Positions 52,946 to 62,085 of a DNA stretch of 64,000 nt are shown here, one piece after another. Source of the DNA: Mesorhizobium sp. BR1-1-16 (GTDB taxonomy: Bacteria; Pseudomonadota; Alphaproteobacteria; Rhizobiales; Kaistiaceae); contig NZ_JAIUIE010000007.1 of the NCBI RefSeq assembly GCF_020165495.1, positions 62,001 through 126,000 of the forward strand. Direction: 5' to 3'. The notes under the pieces are model-generated. The model made no database searches, had not been told where the DNA came from, and saw nothing but the letters and a program-made list of their open reading frames with translations. The stretch's first letter is position 1; each line of letters opens with the position of its first letter. Position numbers and translations under genes: made by a program.

Positions 52946-53473
52946 ATGCCGCCCATCCGCAAGGACCCCAACCCGCGCATGCCCTATCAGCATGCCAATC
53001 CCGTCGAGGCGCTTGCCGACATCGTCATACCCAGCGCCATTCCAGCGGACGAGCGCATCTGGGTGCCGCAGGGCGAGAATGTCTGGTTTCGTCCGCTCTG
53101 CCTCAACCGTTCGCAGGGTTACTGGATGAACCTGCTTCGTGTCCGGAAGTCCGGCGTGCTCTCGCGCCATCGCCACCCGCAGGCGGTGCATGGCTTCGTG
53201 CTCAAGGGCCGCTGGCACTATCTCGAGCATGACTGGGTGGCGGAGGAAGGCGGCTATGTCTTCGAGCCGCCGGGCGAGACTCATACACTGGTCGTCCCCG
53301 ACGATGTCGAGGAAATGATTACCTATTTTCAGGTCAACGGCATCATGGTCTATGTCGATGCCTATGGCGATCCCCTGGGAATCGAGGACGTCTTCACCAA
53401 GATCGACCTCTGCCGCGCGCATTACGCCTCAGTCGGCCTCGGTGCAGATTATGTCGACCAGTTCATCCGCTGA
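52946..53473 (+). CDS. Cupin-domain dioxygenase-like protein
   Basis: A 175-residue single-cupin protein. The metal motif is visible as SRHRHPQAVHGFVLKG, followed by PGETHTLVV with the last His. It resembles the family annotated as 2,4'-dihydroxyacetophenone dioxygenase, but the substrate here is unknown. A strong GGAGGA site precedes the ATG at 52946. The SDR gene overlaps its 3' end by 23 bases, so the two probably act in one catabolic step. Confidence 0.87.
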   Translation: MPPIRKDPNPRMPYQHANPVEALADIVIPSAIPADERIWVPQGENVWFRPLCLNRSQGYWMNLLRVRKSGVLSRHRHPQAVHGFVLKGRWHYLEHDWVAEEGGYVFEPPGETHTLVVPDDVEEMITYFQVNGIMVYVDAYGDPLGIEDVFTKIDLCRAHYASVGLGADYVDQFIR

Positions 53474-54230
53474 CCGTTCGGCCGCCATCGCCGATTCGCT
53501 ACGGCCGGGGCTCTTCAAGGGCAGTCAGATCCTGGTGACCGGCGGGACGTCCGGAATCGGCGCAGCCGTTGCGCGGGGCTTCCTGTCGCTTGGCGCCGCT
53601 GTGCTTGCGACGGGTGTCACCGAGGCCGAAGTTTCGGCCGCGCAGCAGGACCCGACGCTGGCCGGCGCGCACTTTGCCGTGCTCGACGTCCGCAGCGGAG
53701 CCGATGTCCAGGCGATCGTCGCTGGCCTGCCGCGGCTCGATCATGTCGTGAACTGCGCCGGCATCATCCGGCGCGGCGCGGAACTAGACCCCGAGGTCTT
53801 CGCCGATGTCGTCGACATCAATCTGAACGGCACGATGCGCGTCTGCGCAGCGGCCCGGCCACGCCTTGCCGAGACGGCGGGAACGATCGTCAACACCGCG
53901 TCGATGCTCGCCTTTTTCGGCGGCGGGCTGACACCGGGCTACTCCGCCTCGAAAGGCGGCATCGCCCAACTGACGAAGTCGCTGGCGATCGCCTACGCGG
54001 CTGACGGCATCCGCGTCAACGCCGTCGCTCCGGGCTGGATCGCGACGCCCTTGACCGCGCCGCTACGCGCCGACGCCGAGCGCGACGCGGCCATAAGGGG
54101 GCGGACCGCGCTGAAGCGCTGGGGAGAGCCCGCGGAGGTGGCGGGCGGGGTGCTCTTCCTCGCCTCGCCGCTTGCAGGCTTCGTCACCGGCGCTGTGCTC
54201 GTCATCGACGGCGGCTATCTGATCACGTGA
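53451..54230 (+). CDS. SDR-family oxidoreductase
   Basis: A 259-residue classical SDR. Motifs: VTGGTSGIGAAVA (NAD(P) site), VNCAGI, NTASML with the catalytic Ser, YSASKGG with Tyr and Lys, and VLVIDGGY at the end. It resembles dehydrogenases of sugar or hydroxy-acid breakdown. The start at 53451 lies inside the cupin gene, so expression is coupled. It is convergent with cysS across a perfect hairpin. Confidence 0.92.
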   Translation: MSTSSSADRSAAIADSLRPGLFKGSQILVTGGTSGIGAAVARGFLSLGAAVLATGVTEAEVSAAQQDPTLAGAHFAVLDVRSGADVQAIVAGLPRLDHVVNCAGIIRRGAELDPEVFADVVDINLNGTMRVCAAARPRLAETAGTIVNTASMLAFFGGGLTPGYSASKGGIAQLTKSLAIAYAADGIRVNAVAPGWIATPLTAPLRADAERDAAIRGRTALKRWGEPAEVAGGVLFLASPLAGFVTGAVLVIDGGYLIT

Positions 54231-54253
54231 GGAACCGCGCTCAGCGCGGTTCC
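54231..54253. terminator. Perfect hairpin at the SDR/cysS junction with the cysS stop in its loop
   Basis: GGAACCGCGC (54231-54240) and GCGCGGTTCC (54244-54253) form a 10-bp stem. The three-base loop TCA is the reverse complement of the cysS stop codon. It begins at the first base after the SDR stop. No T-tract follows, so termination in either direction is possible but not certain. Confidence 0.5.
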
Positions 54254-55860
54254 CAGCTCGTCACGATCTCGCCCGTCACAGGGTCCTTGGCGTCCCTGAG
54301 TGCGATCCCCATTTCTTCCAATTCGCCGCGGATGCGATCGGCCTCGGCGAAGTTTTTGACACGCCGTGCCGAGAGGCGGGCGGCGATCAGGGTTTCGATC
54401 TCATCGGACTCGAGCCCAAGGCTTTCCGCCTCGCGCAGCTTGATCTTCGCCTCGAACGAGGCTGCGGCCTCCGAAGCGAGACGCTCGAACGCATCGGCAT
54501 CGATGGCGGTTCGGCTCGCGTCCATGATCGTCCGGTCGAGTTCTTCGCGAAGCGCGTGATTGTCCTCCGTCACGTCGTCGACGAGCCTGTCGAAGCCGAG
54601 CAGCTTCAGCGAGCCAGCAAGACTGTCGGCCGCCTCGCGCCGGCGCGCCGGCGCGGAGGCCCCGCGCGCCTCGCCGCTGAGCCGCCAGATCTCGGCCAGA
54701 GCCTGCGGCGTGTTCAGATCATCGGCGAGCGCCTCGACGACCGCTTCCGACGGTTCGCCGGAAACAGCGGCCCGCAGCGCTCGCCGCAGGCCCTCGATCT
54801 CGGCGGTCGACTCTCCAAGACCCTTCTCGGTCCAGTCGATCGGCTGGCGATACTGCGCCTTGAGCATGGTCAGCCGCGCGATCTCGCCGGCAAAGCGCTC
54901 GCCGCCGAGCGCCTCCATCACCTGGCGAATGGTGACGAAGTTGCCGAGGCTCTTCGACATCTTCTCGCCTTCGACCTGCAGGAAGCCGTTATGCATCCAG
55001 ATATTGGCCATACGCGCCGTGCCGAACGCGCAGCAGGATTGAGCGATTTCGTTCTCGTGGTGCGGGAACACGAGATCGATGCCGCCGCCATGAATGTCGA
55101 ACACGTTCTTCGCCGGGTCGTCGCACTGCAGTCCGCCGCCAAACGGCTCGAGCAGCCGGGCCATCGACATCGCCGAGCATTCGATATGCCAGCCCGGCCG
55201 GCCTCGTCCGTTGATACCAGCCGGCGACGGCCAGCCGGGTTCCTCGTCCGTCGACGGCTTCCACAGCACGAAGTCGGTCGCGTCACGCTTGTAGGGCGCG
55301 ACATCAACGCGAGCACCGGCGATCATCTCATCGAGCGAGCGGCGCGCCAGCGCGCCATAGCGCGGTACGCCGGCCAACTGGTCCATGGCCGCCGGCGAGA
55401 ACAGCACATGGCCCTCGGCGACATAGGCGACGCCCCGCGCAATGAGGCGTTCGATCATCGCCTTCATCGCGTCGATATGCTCGGTCGCGCGCGGCTGCTC
55501 GGTCGGGTCGAGGCAACCGAGCGCCGAAACATCGGCCTGAAACTGGATATTCGTCTTCTCGGTGACGAGCCTGATCGCCTCGTTCAGCGGCAGGCCAGGA
55601 TGCTCCGTCGCCGCGCGCGCGTTGATCTTGTCGTCGACATCCGTGATGTTGCGGACATAGGTAACGTGGCGCGCTCCATAGAAGAAGCGCAGCAGACGAA
55701 ACAGAAGATCGAAGATGATGACCGGCCGCGCATTGCCGATATGCGCAAAATCATAAACCGTCGGGCCGCAGACGTACATGCGCACGTGCTGCGCATCGAT
55801 CGGCGCGAAGGTCTCTTTTTCCTTGGAAAGCGTATTGAAGAGGCGAAGCGTCGTCATCAT
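54241..55860 (-). CDS. cysS: Cysteinyl-tRNA synthetase
   Basis: A 539-residue class I synthetase that charges tRNA-Cys. The HIGH-like motif is YDFAHIGNA, and the KMSKS motif is exact ([11 protein letters not shown]). Zinc ligands are expected at MYVCGPT, near WHIECSAM and at HHENE. It is longer than the E. coli enzyme (about 461) through an alphaproteobacterial insert and extended C-terminal region. ATGs at 55860 and 55857 are both possible starts. Confidence 0.96.
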   Translation of the reverse strand: MMTTLRLFNTLSKEKETFAPIDAQHVRMYVCGPTVYDFAHIGNARPVIIFDLLFRLLRFFYGARHVTYVRNITDVDDKINARAATEHPGLPLNEAIRLVTEKTNIQFQADVSALGCLDPTEQPRATEHIDAMKAMIERLIARGVAYVAEGHVLFSPAAMDQLAGVPRYGALARRSLDEMIAGARVDVAPYKRDATDFVLWKPSTDEEPGWPSPAGINGRGRPGWHIECSAMSMARLLEPFGGGLQCDDPAKNVFDIHGGGIDLVFPHHENEIAQSCCAFGTARMANIWMHNGFLQVEGEKMSKSLGNFVTIRQVMEALGGERFAGEIARLTMLKAQYRQPIDWTEKGLGESTAEIEGLRRALRAAVSGEPSEAVVEALADDLNTPQALAEIWRLSGEARGASAPARRREAADSLAGSLKLLGFDRLVDDVTEDNHALREELDRTIMDASRTAIDADAFERLASEAAASFEAKIKLREAESLGLESDEIETLIAARLSARRVKNFAEADRIRGELEEMGIALRDAKDPVTGEIVTSWEPR

Positions 55861-56177
55861 CGTCCGGTCCCGTGGTATCCGAGGTATCAGCGCCTTCGGC
55901 GAACCGCAGGCTCAAGCTCCCGCCGACCCTCAACAGGCCGGACAACCACCGCGGCGACAGCGAAATTCAGCACGCTTCCAAGCCATCATGCCTGCGTGAT
56001 GCAGGATTTCGCCGAGGGCGTCAAGCCGTACACGAGGCTGTGAGCAGCCACCCCAATCATTCCAATTTTAATCAAATCGCAATCAATCCAAACGCTCTAT
56101 GAACGCCTGTTTCAGGATCGGTTCAGGCGGATTTGTCCAGTGTTTGGCCCGTCGCTGGTCCTTTGGAGATGTGTTCG
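55861..56177. other. Divergent intergenic region between cysS and the small membrane peptide gene
   Basis: About 315 bases with no supported gene. The half near cysS is GC-rich. An AT-rich patch near 56060-56100 contains a copy of the element found upstream of the purine operon and is the best place for a promoter. Confidence 0.5.
56068..56089. promoter_or_regulatory. AT-rich element (copy 2)
   Basis: TTAATCAAATCG is followed directly by CAATCAATCC, the same two blocks as at 36991-37014 but without the TA between them. It lies about 90 bases upstream of the small ORF at 56178 and 208 bases upstream of cysS. Confidence 0.4.
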
Positions 56178-56360
56178 ATGGCCACCCGCTCCTTCTTCGT
56201 CGTCACTCTGTTCGCAATGTTGATCGGCATCGGCATGGCCGAGCTGGTCCGTCCCTCCATGAACCCGGAACTTCGCGACCCCCGCGGCTCGATGATCGGC
56301 CTCTGCGTCAACGCGGGGATTGGTTGCGGCACGCTGTCTCCGCGCCTCTCGACGTTCTGA
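56178..56360 (+). CDS. Small putative membrane or secreted peptide
   Basis: A 60-residue open frame. A hydrophobic stretch (about residues 5-20, SFFVVTLFAMLIGIGMA) looks like a signal peptide or membrane anchor. A polar tail follows with a Cys pair (GLCVNAGIGCG). A GGAGATG sequence lies about ten bases before the ATG at 56178. It is not recognised as a known family. It could be a real small protein, given the ribosome site, the ordinary codon use and the AT-rich promoter-like region, but this is not proven. Confidence 0.45.
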   Translation: MATRSFFVVTLFAMLIGIGMAELVRPSMNPELRDPRGSMIGLCVNAGIGCGTLSPRLSTF

Positions 56361-56443
56361 GCCTCGCGGCATCGCCATCGGTGCTGTAAAGGTGTCGTTG
56401 GCCCCCGGCCGCAATCGACACAACGAGACACCGCAGGCAGATC

Positions 56444-58738
56444 ATGACGCAAAGAGGACCGGCAGGCGCCGATCTCGACGAGGCCGCCCTCTACTATCAT
56501 CGCTATCCCGAGCCCGGAAAGCTCGAGATCAGGGCGACCAAGCCGCTCGGCAACCAGCGCGACCTCGCGCTCGCCTATTCGCCCGGCGTCGCCGCGCCCT
56601 GCCTCGCGATCGCGGCCGATCCAGCCAAGGCGTTCGATTATACGGCTCGCGGCAATCTCGTGGGGGTGATCTCCAACGGCACCGCCGTGCTCGGTCTCGG
56701 CGCCATCGGCGCGCTGGCCGGCAAGCCGGTGATGGAGGGCAAGGCTGTCCTCTTCAAGAAGTTCGCCGGCATCGATGTCTTCGACATCGAGGTTGAAGAA
56801 CGCGACATCGATCGGTTCGTCGACGTCGTCGCGGCGCTGGAGCCGACCTTCGGCGGCATCAATCTCGAGGACATCAAGGCGCCGGAGTGCTTCGACATCG
56901 AGACGAAGCTCAGGGCGCGGATGAACATCCCCGTCTTCCACGACGATCAGCATGGCACGGCGATCATCGTGGGTGCGGCCATCACCAACGCGCTCGAGAT
57001 CAAGGCTAAGCCCATCGCGGAAGCGAAGATCGTCGCTTCCGGCGCCGGCGCGGCCGCCATTGCCTGCCTCAACATGCTGGTCTCGCTCGGCGCACGGCGC
57101 GAAAACATAACGGTTTGCGACATCGAGGGCGTCGTCTACGAAGGCCGCCCGGTCCTCATGGATCGCTGGAAGGGCGCCTTCGCCCAGAAGACCGACAAGC
57201 GCACCCTCGGCGAAGTGATCGACGGCGCCGATATCTTCCTCGGCGTTTCCGCCGGGGGTGTGCTCACGGCCGACATGGTCACGCGGATGGCCGACCATCC
57301 GCTCATTCTCGCGCTGGCCAATCCCAAGCCCGAAATCATGCCGGAGGTGGCGCGCGCGGCGCGTCCCGACGCCATGATCTGCACCGGCCGTTCGGATTTC
57401 CCCAATCAGGTCAACAACGTCCTCTGTTTTCCTTACATCTTCCGCGGCGCGCTCGATGTTGGCGCGACGACGATCAACGAAGAGATGAAGCACGCGGCGG
57501 TGCGCGCCATCGCCGCGCTCGCCAAGGAGGAGCCCTCCGATGTCGTGGCGCAGGCTTATGGCGGCGTCGAGCGGACTTTCGGGCCTGAATTCCTGATCCC
57601 GTCGCCTTTCGACCAGCGGCTGATCCTGCGCATTGCGCCTGCGGTCGCGCAGGCGGCGATGGATTCCGGCGTCGCGACCCGGCCGATCGATGATTTCGAC
57701 GCCTATATGGACCGCCTGACCCGTTTTGTCTTCAAGTCCGGCCTCGTCATGAAGCCGCTGGTCGCCGCTGCGAAGGGTGAGGTCAAGCGCGTCATCTATG
57801 CCGATGGCGAGGACGAACGCGTGCTGCGCGCGGCGCAGGCTGTCATCGAGGATGGACTGGCCTCGCCGATCCTGGTCGGCCGCCCTTCGGTGATCGCGAG
57901 CCGGCTGGAGCGCTTCGGCCTCAAGATCAGGCCGGACGTCGACTTCGAAGTGATCAATCCCGACGATGATCCGCGCTATCGCGACTATGTCGATCTCTTC
58001 CTCGACAAGGTCGGACGCAGCGGCGTCGTGCCGGATGCAGCGCGCACCATCGTCCGCACCAACACGACCGTGATCGCGGCGCTCGCCGTTGAGCGCGGCG
58101 AGGCCGACGCGATGCTGTGCGGACTTGAAGGCCAGTTCCGCAACCATTTCCAGGTGATCCGCGAGGTGATCGGCCTTCGCCCCGGCACGCGCCGCTTCGC
58201 GGCGATGAGCCTGCTCATCTCGTCGGAGTCGACCACGTTCCTCACCGACACGTATGTAAATGTGGACCCCTCGGCCGAGGAACTCGCCGAACTCACCTGC
58301 CTTGCAGCCGATCAGGTCCGCCGCTTCGGCATCGTGCCGAAGGCGGCGCTGCTGTCGCATTCGAATTTCGGTTCGCATCGCACCGAATCGAGTCGCAAGA
58401 TGCGGCAAGCGGTGGAACTGCTCTGGAAGAACGCGCCGAATCTCGAGGTGGATGGCGAAATGCATGGCGATTCCGCGTTGTCGGAGACACTGCGCATGAG
58501 GGCCATGCCGCGCTCGAAGCTGACCGGCGAGGCCAACCTGCTTGTGTTCCCCAATCTCGACGCTGCCAACATCACGCTCAACGTCGTCAAGGTGATGACC
58601 GACGCGCTGCATGTCGGGCCGATCCTGCTTGGCCCCGCCAAGCCGGCGCATATCCTTACGCCCTCGGTGACATCACGCGGCGTCGCCAACATGACGATCC
58701 TCGCTGCCGTCGAAGCCCAGCACGCCGCCGGATCATGA
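56444..58738 (+). CDS. maeB: NADP-type malic enzyme with C-terminal phosphotransacetylase-like domain
   Basis: A 764-residue hybrid malic enzyme. The N-terminal half (about 1-430) is malic enzyme: [17 protein letters not shown], then [16 protein letters not shown] and [16 protein letters not shown] for NAD(P). The C-terminal 320 residues match the phosphotransacetylase family but are probably regulatory (acetyl-CoA sensing), as known for rhizobial Tme and E. coli MaeB. It turns malate into pyruvate and CO2. The next gene overlaps its stop by 4 bases. Whether it uses NAD (Dme) or NADP (Tme) cannot be settled by eye. Confidence 0.94.
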   Translation: MTQRGPAGADLDEAALYYHRYPEPGKLEIRATKPLGNQRDLALAYSPGVAAPCLAIAADPAKAFDYTARGNLVGVISNGTAVLGLGAIGALAGKPVMEGKAVLFKKFAGIDVFDIEVEERDIDRFVDVVAALEPTFGGINLEDIKAPECFDIETKLRARMNIPVFHDDQHGTAIIVGAAITNALEIKAKPIAEAKIVASGAGAAAIACLNMLVSLGARRENITVCDIEGVVYEGRPVLMDRWKGAFAQKTDKRTLGEVIDGADIFLGVSAGGVLTADMVTRMADHPLILALANPKPEIMPEVARAARPDAMICTGRSDFPNQVNNVLCFPYIFRGALDVGATTINEEMKHAAVRAIAALAKEEPSDVVAQAYGGVERTFGPEFLIPSPFDQRLILRIAPAVAQAAMDSGVATRPIDDFDAYMDRLTRFVFKSGLVMKPLVAAAKGEVKRVIYADGEDERVLRAAQAVIEDGLASPILVGRPSVIASRLERFGLKIRPDVDFEVINPDDDPRYRDYVDLFLDKVGRSGVVPDAARTIVRTNTTVIAALAVERGEADAMLCGLEGQFRNHFQVIREVIGLRPGTRRFAAMSLLISSESTTFLTDTYVNVDPSAEELAELTCLAADQVRRFGIVPKAALLSHSNFGSHRTESSRKMRQAVELLWKNAPNLEVDGEMHGDSALSETLRMRAMPRSKLTGEANLLVFPNLDAANITLNVVKVMTDALHVGPILLGPAKPAHILTPSVTSRGVANMTILAAVEAQHAAGS

Positions 58739-59316
58739 CCGTCGTCACCGACCGTGATGCTGCCCTCTACCTGACGGACGTCCATCATTTCTTCGAGGCG
58801 CCGGCACTCGATCCCTTCAAGGGCGACAGCATCGACGAGTCGGGGATCGACCAGCTCATGGACACGATGAAGGCGCGCCCACGCGGCGCGCCGGTGCTGG
58901 AGCGCATCGTGCTGCATTTGCCGCCGGACGCGATCTCTCCAGACCTCGGCCCGCGGCTCCTGAAGGCCATCACCACCTACTGCAATGTGCAGCAGCGGCT
59001 GTCGCGCCAGCGCGTGCGCGAGACGCGCATCGAGGGACAGCGCGCGCTTCGCATCGGCTTCATCGCCTGGGCCATCTGCCTGCTGCTGTCGACGCTGTCC
59101 GAAAAGCTCTTCTCGACCTACAGCCTGCAGGGCCGGCTTTTCGGCGAGGGCTTCCTGATCGCCGGCTGGGTGAGCCTGTGGCGCCCGGCCGAACTGCTGC
59201 TCTATGACTGGTGGCCGTTCGCGCGCGAGATCAAGCTCTATGAGCGCATCAAGGCGATGGACCTCGTCATTGTCCCGCGCTCAAGCGAAAGCGGGCCGCC
59301 GCCACTGCCAGAGTGA
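58735..59316 (+). CDS. Hypothetical membrane protein coupled to maeB
   Basis: A 193-residue protein not recognised as a named family. The N-terminal 100 residues are soluble and acidic to mixed (LYLTDVHHFFEAPALDPF). Two hydrophobic segments follow (about 103-120, GFIAWAICLLLSTL, and 133-150, GEGFLIAGWVSLWRPAE). The end is WWPFAREIKLYERIKAMD and a Pro-rich tail. The ATG at 58735 overlaps the maeB stop (ATGA), so it is translated with malic enzyme. A membrane role linked to malate metabolism is only an inference. Confidence 0.75.
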   Translation: MTVVTDRDAALYLTDVHHFFEAPALDPFKGDSIDESGIDQLMDTMKARPRGAPVLERIVLHLPPDAISPDLGPRLLKAITTYCNVQQRLSRQRVRETRIEGQRALRIGFIAWAICLLLSTLSEKLFSTYSLQGRLFGEGFLIAGWVSLWRPAELLLYDWWPFAREIKLYERIKAMDLVIVPRSSESGPPPLPE

Positions 59317-59355
59317 GGCGCTCCGCGACGCCCGCCCCAACAATGGTTTGCTCCA

Positions 59356-60744
59356 TCAATGCGTCTGGCGTGCCTGCGGGAATTCGTTGTGGAAGGCGGT
59401 CTCGTGCTTCTCTGAAACCCTGAGAACCGCGTGGGTGGTGCCGTCTTCATCGTCTTCGCGAGACATCACCTCGCCGAGTTCGTAGAGGCGATGCAGCTTG
59501 GCGAGATCGGCGCCGGCGAGATCGACCGTGAAGGCCGCGCGCCCCTTGTTGAGGCGGTCCTCGACCAGTTGCACCAACGCAGGCAGCCCCTCCCCCGTCA
59601 GCGCCGAGATCGGCACCACGGCCGGCCGGCCCGGCTCGGCCTTCAACTGCTCGCTCGGCCGCGCATCTTCCGGCAACAAGTCGATCTTGTTCCAGACCTC
59701 GATGATGCGCTCCGACTTGCCGATCTCGACGCCGAGCTGGCCGAGCACGGTCTCGACATCCTTCGCCTGCGCATCGCTGTCCTCATGCGCGATATCGCGA
59801 ACATGCAGGATCAGGCTCGCCTCGATCACCTCTTCCAGCGTGGCGCGGAAGGCGGCGACAAGGTGGGTCGGAAGATCCGAGATGAATCCGACCGTGTCGG
59901 AAAGGATGACCTCGGTTCCATGCGGCAGCTTGAGCCGCCTGAGCGTTGGATCGAGCGTCGCGAACAGCAGATTCTCGGCGAAGATGCCGGCATTGGTCAG
60001 CGTATTGAACAGCGTCGACTTGCCGGCGTTGGTGTAGCCGACAAGCGCCACGATCGGATGCGGAACCTTGCGACGGTTCTCGCGCTGCAGGCGGCGGGTG
60101 CGCACCACGGTCTCGAGTTCGTGCTCGATACGCGCGATCCGTTCCTGCAGCGCCCGCCGGTCGGCCTCGATCTGGGTTTCACCAGGGCCGCCGAGGAAGC
60201 CGAAGCCGCCGCGCTGGCGCTCGAGATGGGTCCAGCTGCGGACGAGGCGGCTCTTCTGGTAGTTCAAATGCGCCAACTCGACCTGCAGGCGGCCTTCACG
60301 CGTTTGCGCCCGCTCGCCGAAGATTTCGAGGATCAGGCCCGTCCGGTCGATGACCTTGGCGTGCCATGCCTCTTCGAGATTGCGCTGCTGCACGGGCGAC
60401 AGCACATGGTCGATGAAAACCAGCCCTGCCCCTTCCGCCTTCACCAGCGCTGCGATTTCCTCGACCTTGCCGGTGCCGAACAGCGTGGCCGGGCGCAGCG
60501 TCGACAGCGGCACCGCGAGTTGCGCGACCACATCGAGCGAGATGGCGCTGGCAAGCCCAACCGCCTCGTCGACGCGCGCCTGCGGGCTGCGGGCAATGCT
60601 CATCCCCTCGCCGGCCTTTCGGCGCGAGCGGGCTGAACGGATGGGCACCAGAACGACCGTCCGGTCAGGTTCGCGTTCGGGTGATTCGTCTTCGACGCCG
60701 GCTGTTTCGTCGGCATCGTCCGGAAATTCGATCTCGTCGGTCAA
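59356..60744 (-). CDS. hflX: GTPase HflX
   Basis: A 462-residue ribosome-associated GTPase. The N-terminal HflX domain shows [20 protein letters not shown], and the linker has [15 protein letters not shown]. The G domain has [12 protein letters not shown] (G1), DTVGFI (G3) and NKID (G4). HflX splits stalled 70S ribosomes. The start is a TTG at 60744, 27 bases after hfq; the next ATG would cut the N-terminus by some 45 residues. The hfq-hflX order is conserved across proteobacteria. Confidence 0.95.
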   Translation of the reverse strand: MTDEIEFPDDADETAGVEDESPEREPDRTVVLVPIRSARSRRKAGEGMSIARSPQARVDEAVGLASAISLDVVAQLAVPLSTLRPATLFGTGKVEEIAALVKAEGAGLVFIDHVLSPVQQRNLEEAWHAKVIDRTGLILEIFGERAQTREGRLQVELAHLNYQKSRLVRSWTHLERQRGGFGFLGGPGETQIEADRRALQERIARIEHELETVVRTRRLQRENRRKVPHPIVALVGYTNAGKSTLFNTLTNAGIFAENLLFATLDPTLRRLKLPHGTEVILSDTVGFISDLPTHLVAAFRATLEEVIEASLILHVRDIAHEDSDAQAKDVETVLGQLGVEIGKSERIIEVWNKIDLLPEDARPSEQLKAEPGRPAVVPISALTGEGLPALVQLVEDRLNKGRAAFTVDLAGADLAKLHRLYELGEVMSREDDEDGTTHAVLRVSEKHETAFHNEFPQARQTH

Positions 60745-60771
60745 TGGTCTCGCTCGTGGGCCGCGGCCCGA

Positions 60772-61011
60772 TCAGGCTTCGTCGCCCGGCTCGAAGAGTT
60801 GCACAGGTGCGCCCGGCATGATGGTCGAGATCGCATGCTTGTAGACAAGCTGCGAGTGGCCATCCCTGCGCAGAAGCACGCAGAAATTATCGAACCAGGT
60901 AACAATACCTTGCAGTTTGACGCCGTTGACGAGGAAAATCGTCAGGGGCGTCTTGCTCTTTCGGACATGGTTCAGGAATGTATCCTGAAGGTTTTGTGCG
61001 CGCTCCGCCAT
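60772..61011 (-). CDS. hfq: RNA chaperone Hfq
   Basis: A 79-residue Hfq. Sm1 is visible in [20 protein letters not shown] and [17 protein letters not shown]; Sm2 in VYKHAIST. It forms a hexamer that helps small RNAs pair with mRNAs. Two tandem 19-base hairpin repeats lie 25-62 bases upstream and may control it. Confidence 0.98.
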   Translation of the reverse strand: MAERAQNLQDTFLNHVRKSKTPLTIFLVNGVKLQGIVTWFDNFCVLLRRDGHSQLVYKHAISTIMPGAPVQLFEPGDEA

Positions 61012-61035
61012 TCTTTTGTCTCACGTCTCGATGTT

Positions 61036-61073
61036 GTTGGGGACTTCAGTCCCGGTTGGGGACCGAGGTCCCG
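61036..61073 (-). promoter_or_regulatory. Two tandem 19-nt hairpin repeats in the hfq leader
   Basis: Unit 1 is 61036-61054 and unit 2 is 61055-61073, both 19 bases. On the reverse strand each reads CGGGAC-NNNN-GTCCCCAAC, with loops TGAA (unit 1) and CTCG (unit 2). Stems are identical while the loops differ, as expected if the structure is kept. They lie between dat and hfq, 25 bases from the hfq start codon. Confidence 0.6.
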
Positions 61074-61174
61074 TGGCCGTAGCCAAACAGTTCACATTCA
61101 GTTTGCCCGCTTAGGGCTCGCCCGTCACGCCTGAAATGTGGCGTCCGCACAATCATACCGCAATGCCGCATTCG

Positions 61175-62050
61175 TCAGCCCCTCGACCAGGCGGCAGCCT
61201 CCTCGGCAAAGTCATGAAACTGCCGGCGGAGGTCCGTTGCAATCGAACCCGGCGAACCATTGCCGATCGCCTGATCGTCGATGCGAACCACCGGCATGAC
61301 AACCGTCGTCGCGGCCGTGATGAAGGCCTCGCGCGCCGCCTTGGCTTCCTCGATGCTGAACGCCCGCTCCTCGATGCGAAGGCCCGACCGCGCCGCAAGC
61401 TCAAAGATGACGGTCCTCGTGATGCCCTTCAGGATGCCGCCGGTCGCCGGCCGCGTGACCAGCGCGCCATCGGCAGTCACGATCCAGGCATTGGTCGATG
61501 AGCCCTCGGTGACGTTGCCGTCCTTGTCAACGAACCACGCCTCATAGGCGCCCGCTTCCTTGGCCTTCTGCTTGGCGAGCACATTGGGGAGGAGCGATAC
61601 GGTCTTGATATCTACCCGCTCCCAGCGATTGTCCGGGACGCTGATGACAGCAACGCCACTCTCGGCGCGCGTGTCGCCGGACGTTCGCGCCACGGACTTC
61701 GCGGTGACCACGAGCGCCGGCGCCGTGTCGGCCGCCGGAAAGAGATGATTGCGCGGAGCGACCCCGCGCGAGACCTGCAGATAGACCATGCCGTCGCGCA
61801 CGAGATTGCGCCGCACAGTCTCGCGCAGCACCGCCCCAAGCGCAGCGCGGCTCATCGGCATCGCGATGCGAAGTTCGGCGAGCGAGCGTTCGAGACGGTC
61901 CATATGCAGCCGCTCGTCAATCAGCCGGCCGCCCCGCACTTCGCACACTTCATAGACGCCATCGGCAAACTGATAGCCGCGGTCCTCGATATGAATGGCG
62001 GCATCGGCGTGGCGGGCATAGTGGCCGTTGACATAGGCAAAACGAGACAT
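61175..62050 (-). CDS. dat: D-amino-acid transaminase (class IV PLP enzyme)
   Basis: A 291-residue class IV aminotransferase. It shows FADGVYEVCEVRGGRLIDE, IKTVSLLPNVLAKQKAKEAG with the PLP-binding Lys region, and VTEGSSTNAWIV. It is of the D-alanine / branched-chain fold. In Rhizobiales it sits between ntrX and hfq. D-amino acid use is inferred from family and position; a branched-chain activity cannot be excluded. Confidence 0.92.
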   Translation of the reverse strand: MSRFAYVNGHYARHADAAIHIEDRGYQFADGVYEVCEVRGGRLIDERLHMDRLERSLAELRIAMPMSRAALGAVLRETVRRNLVRDGMVYLQVSRGVAPRNHLFPAADTAPALVVTAKSVARTSGDTRAESGVAVISVPDNRWERVDIKTVSLLPNVLAKQKAKEAGAYEAWFVDKDGNVTEGSSTNAWIVTADGALVTRPATGGILKGITRTVIFELAARSGLRIEERAFSIEEAKAAREAFITAATTVVMPVVRIDDQAIGNGSPGSIATDLRRQFHDFAEEAAAWSRG

Positions 62051-62085
62051 GGAAGGCTTCCGACGAAAGGGATGAAGGCGGCAGA

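Noticed and set aside
56123-58651. An 842-residue open frame antisense to maeB
   Set aside because: It is the shadow of a highly conserved malic enzyme in GC-rich DNA. The product is Arg/His/Asp-rich and matches no family.
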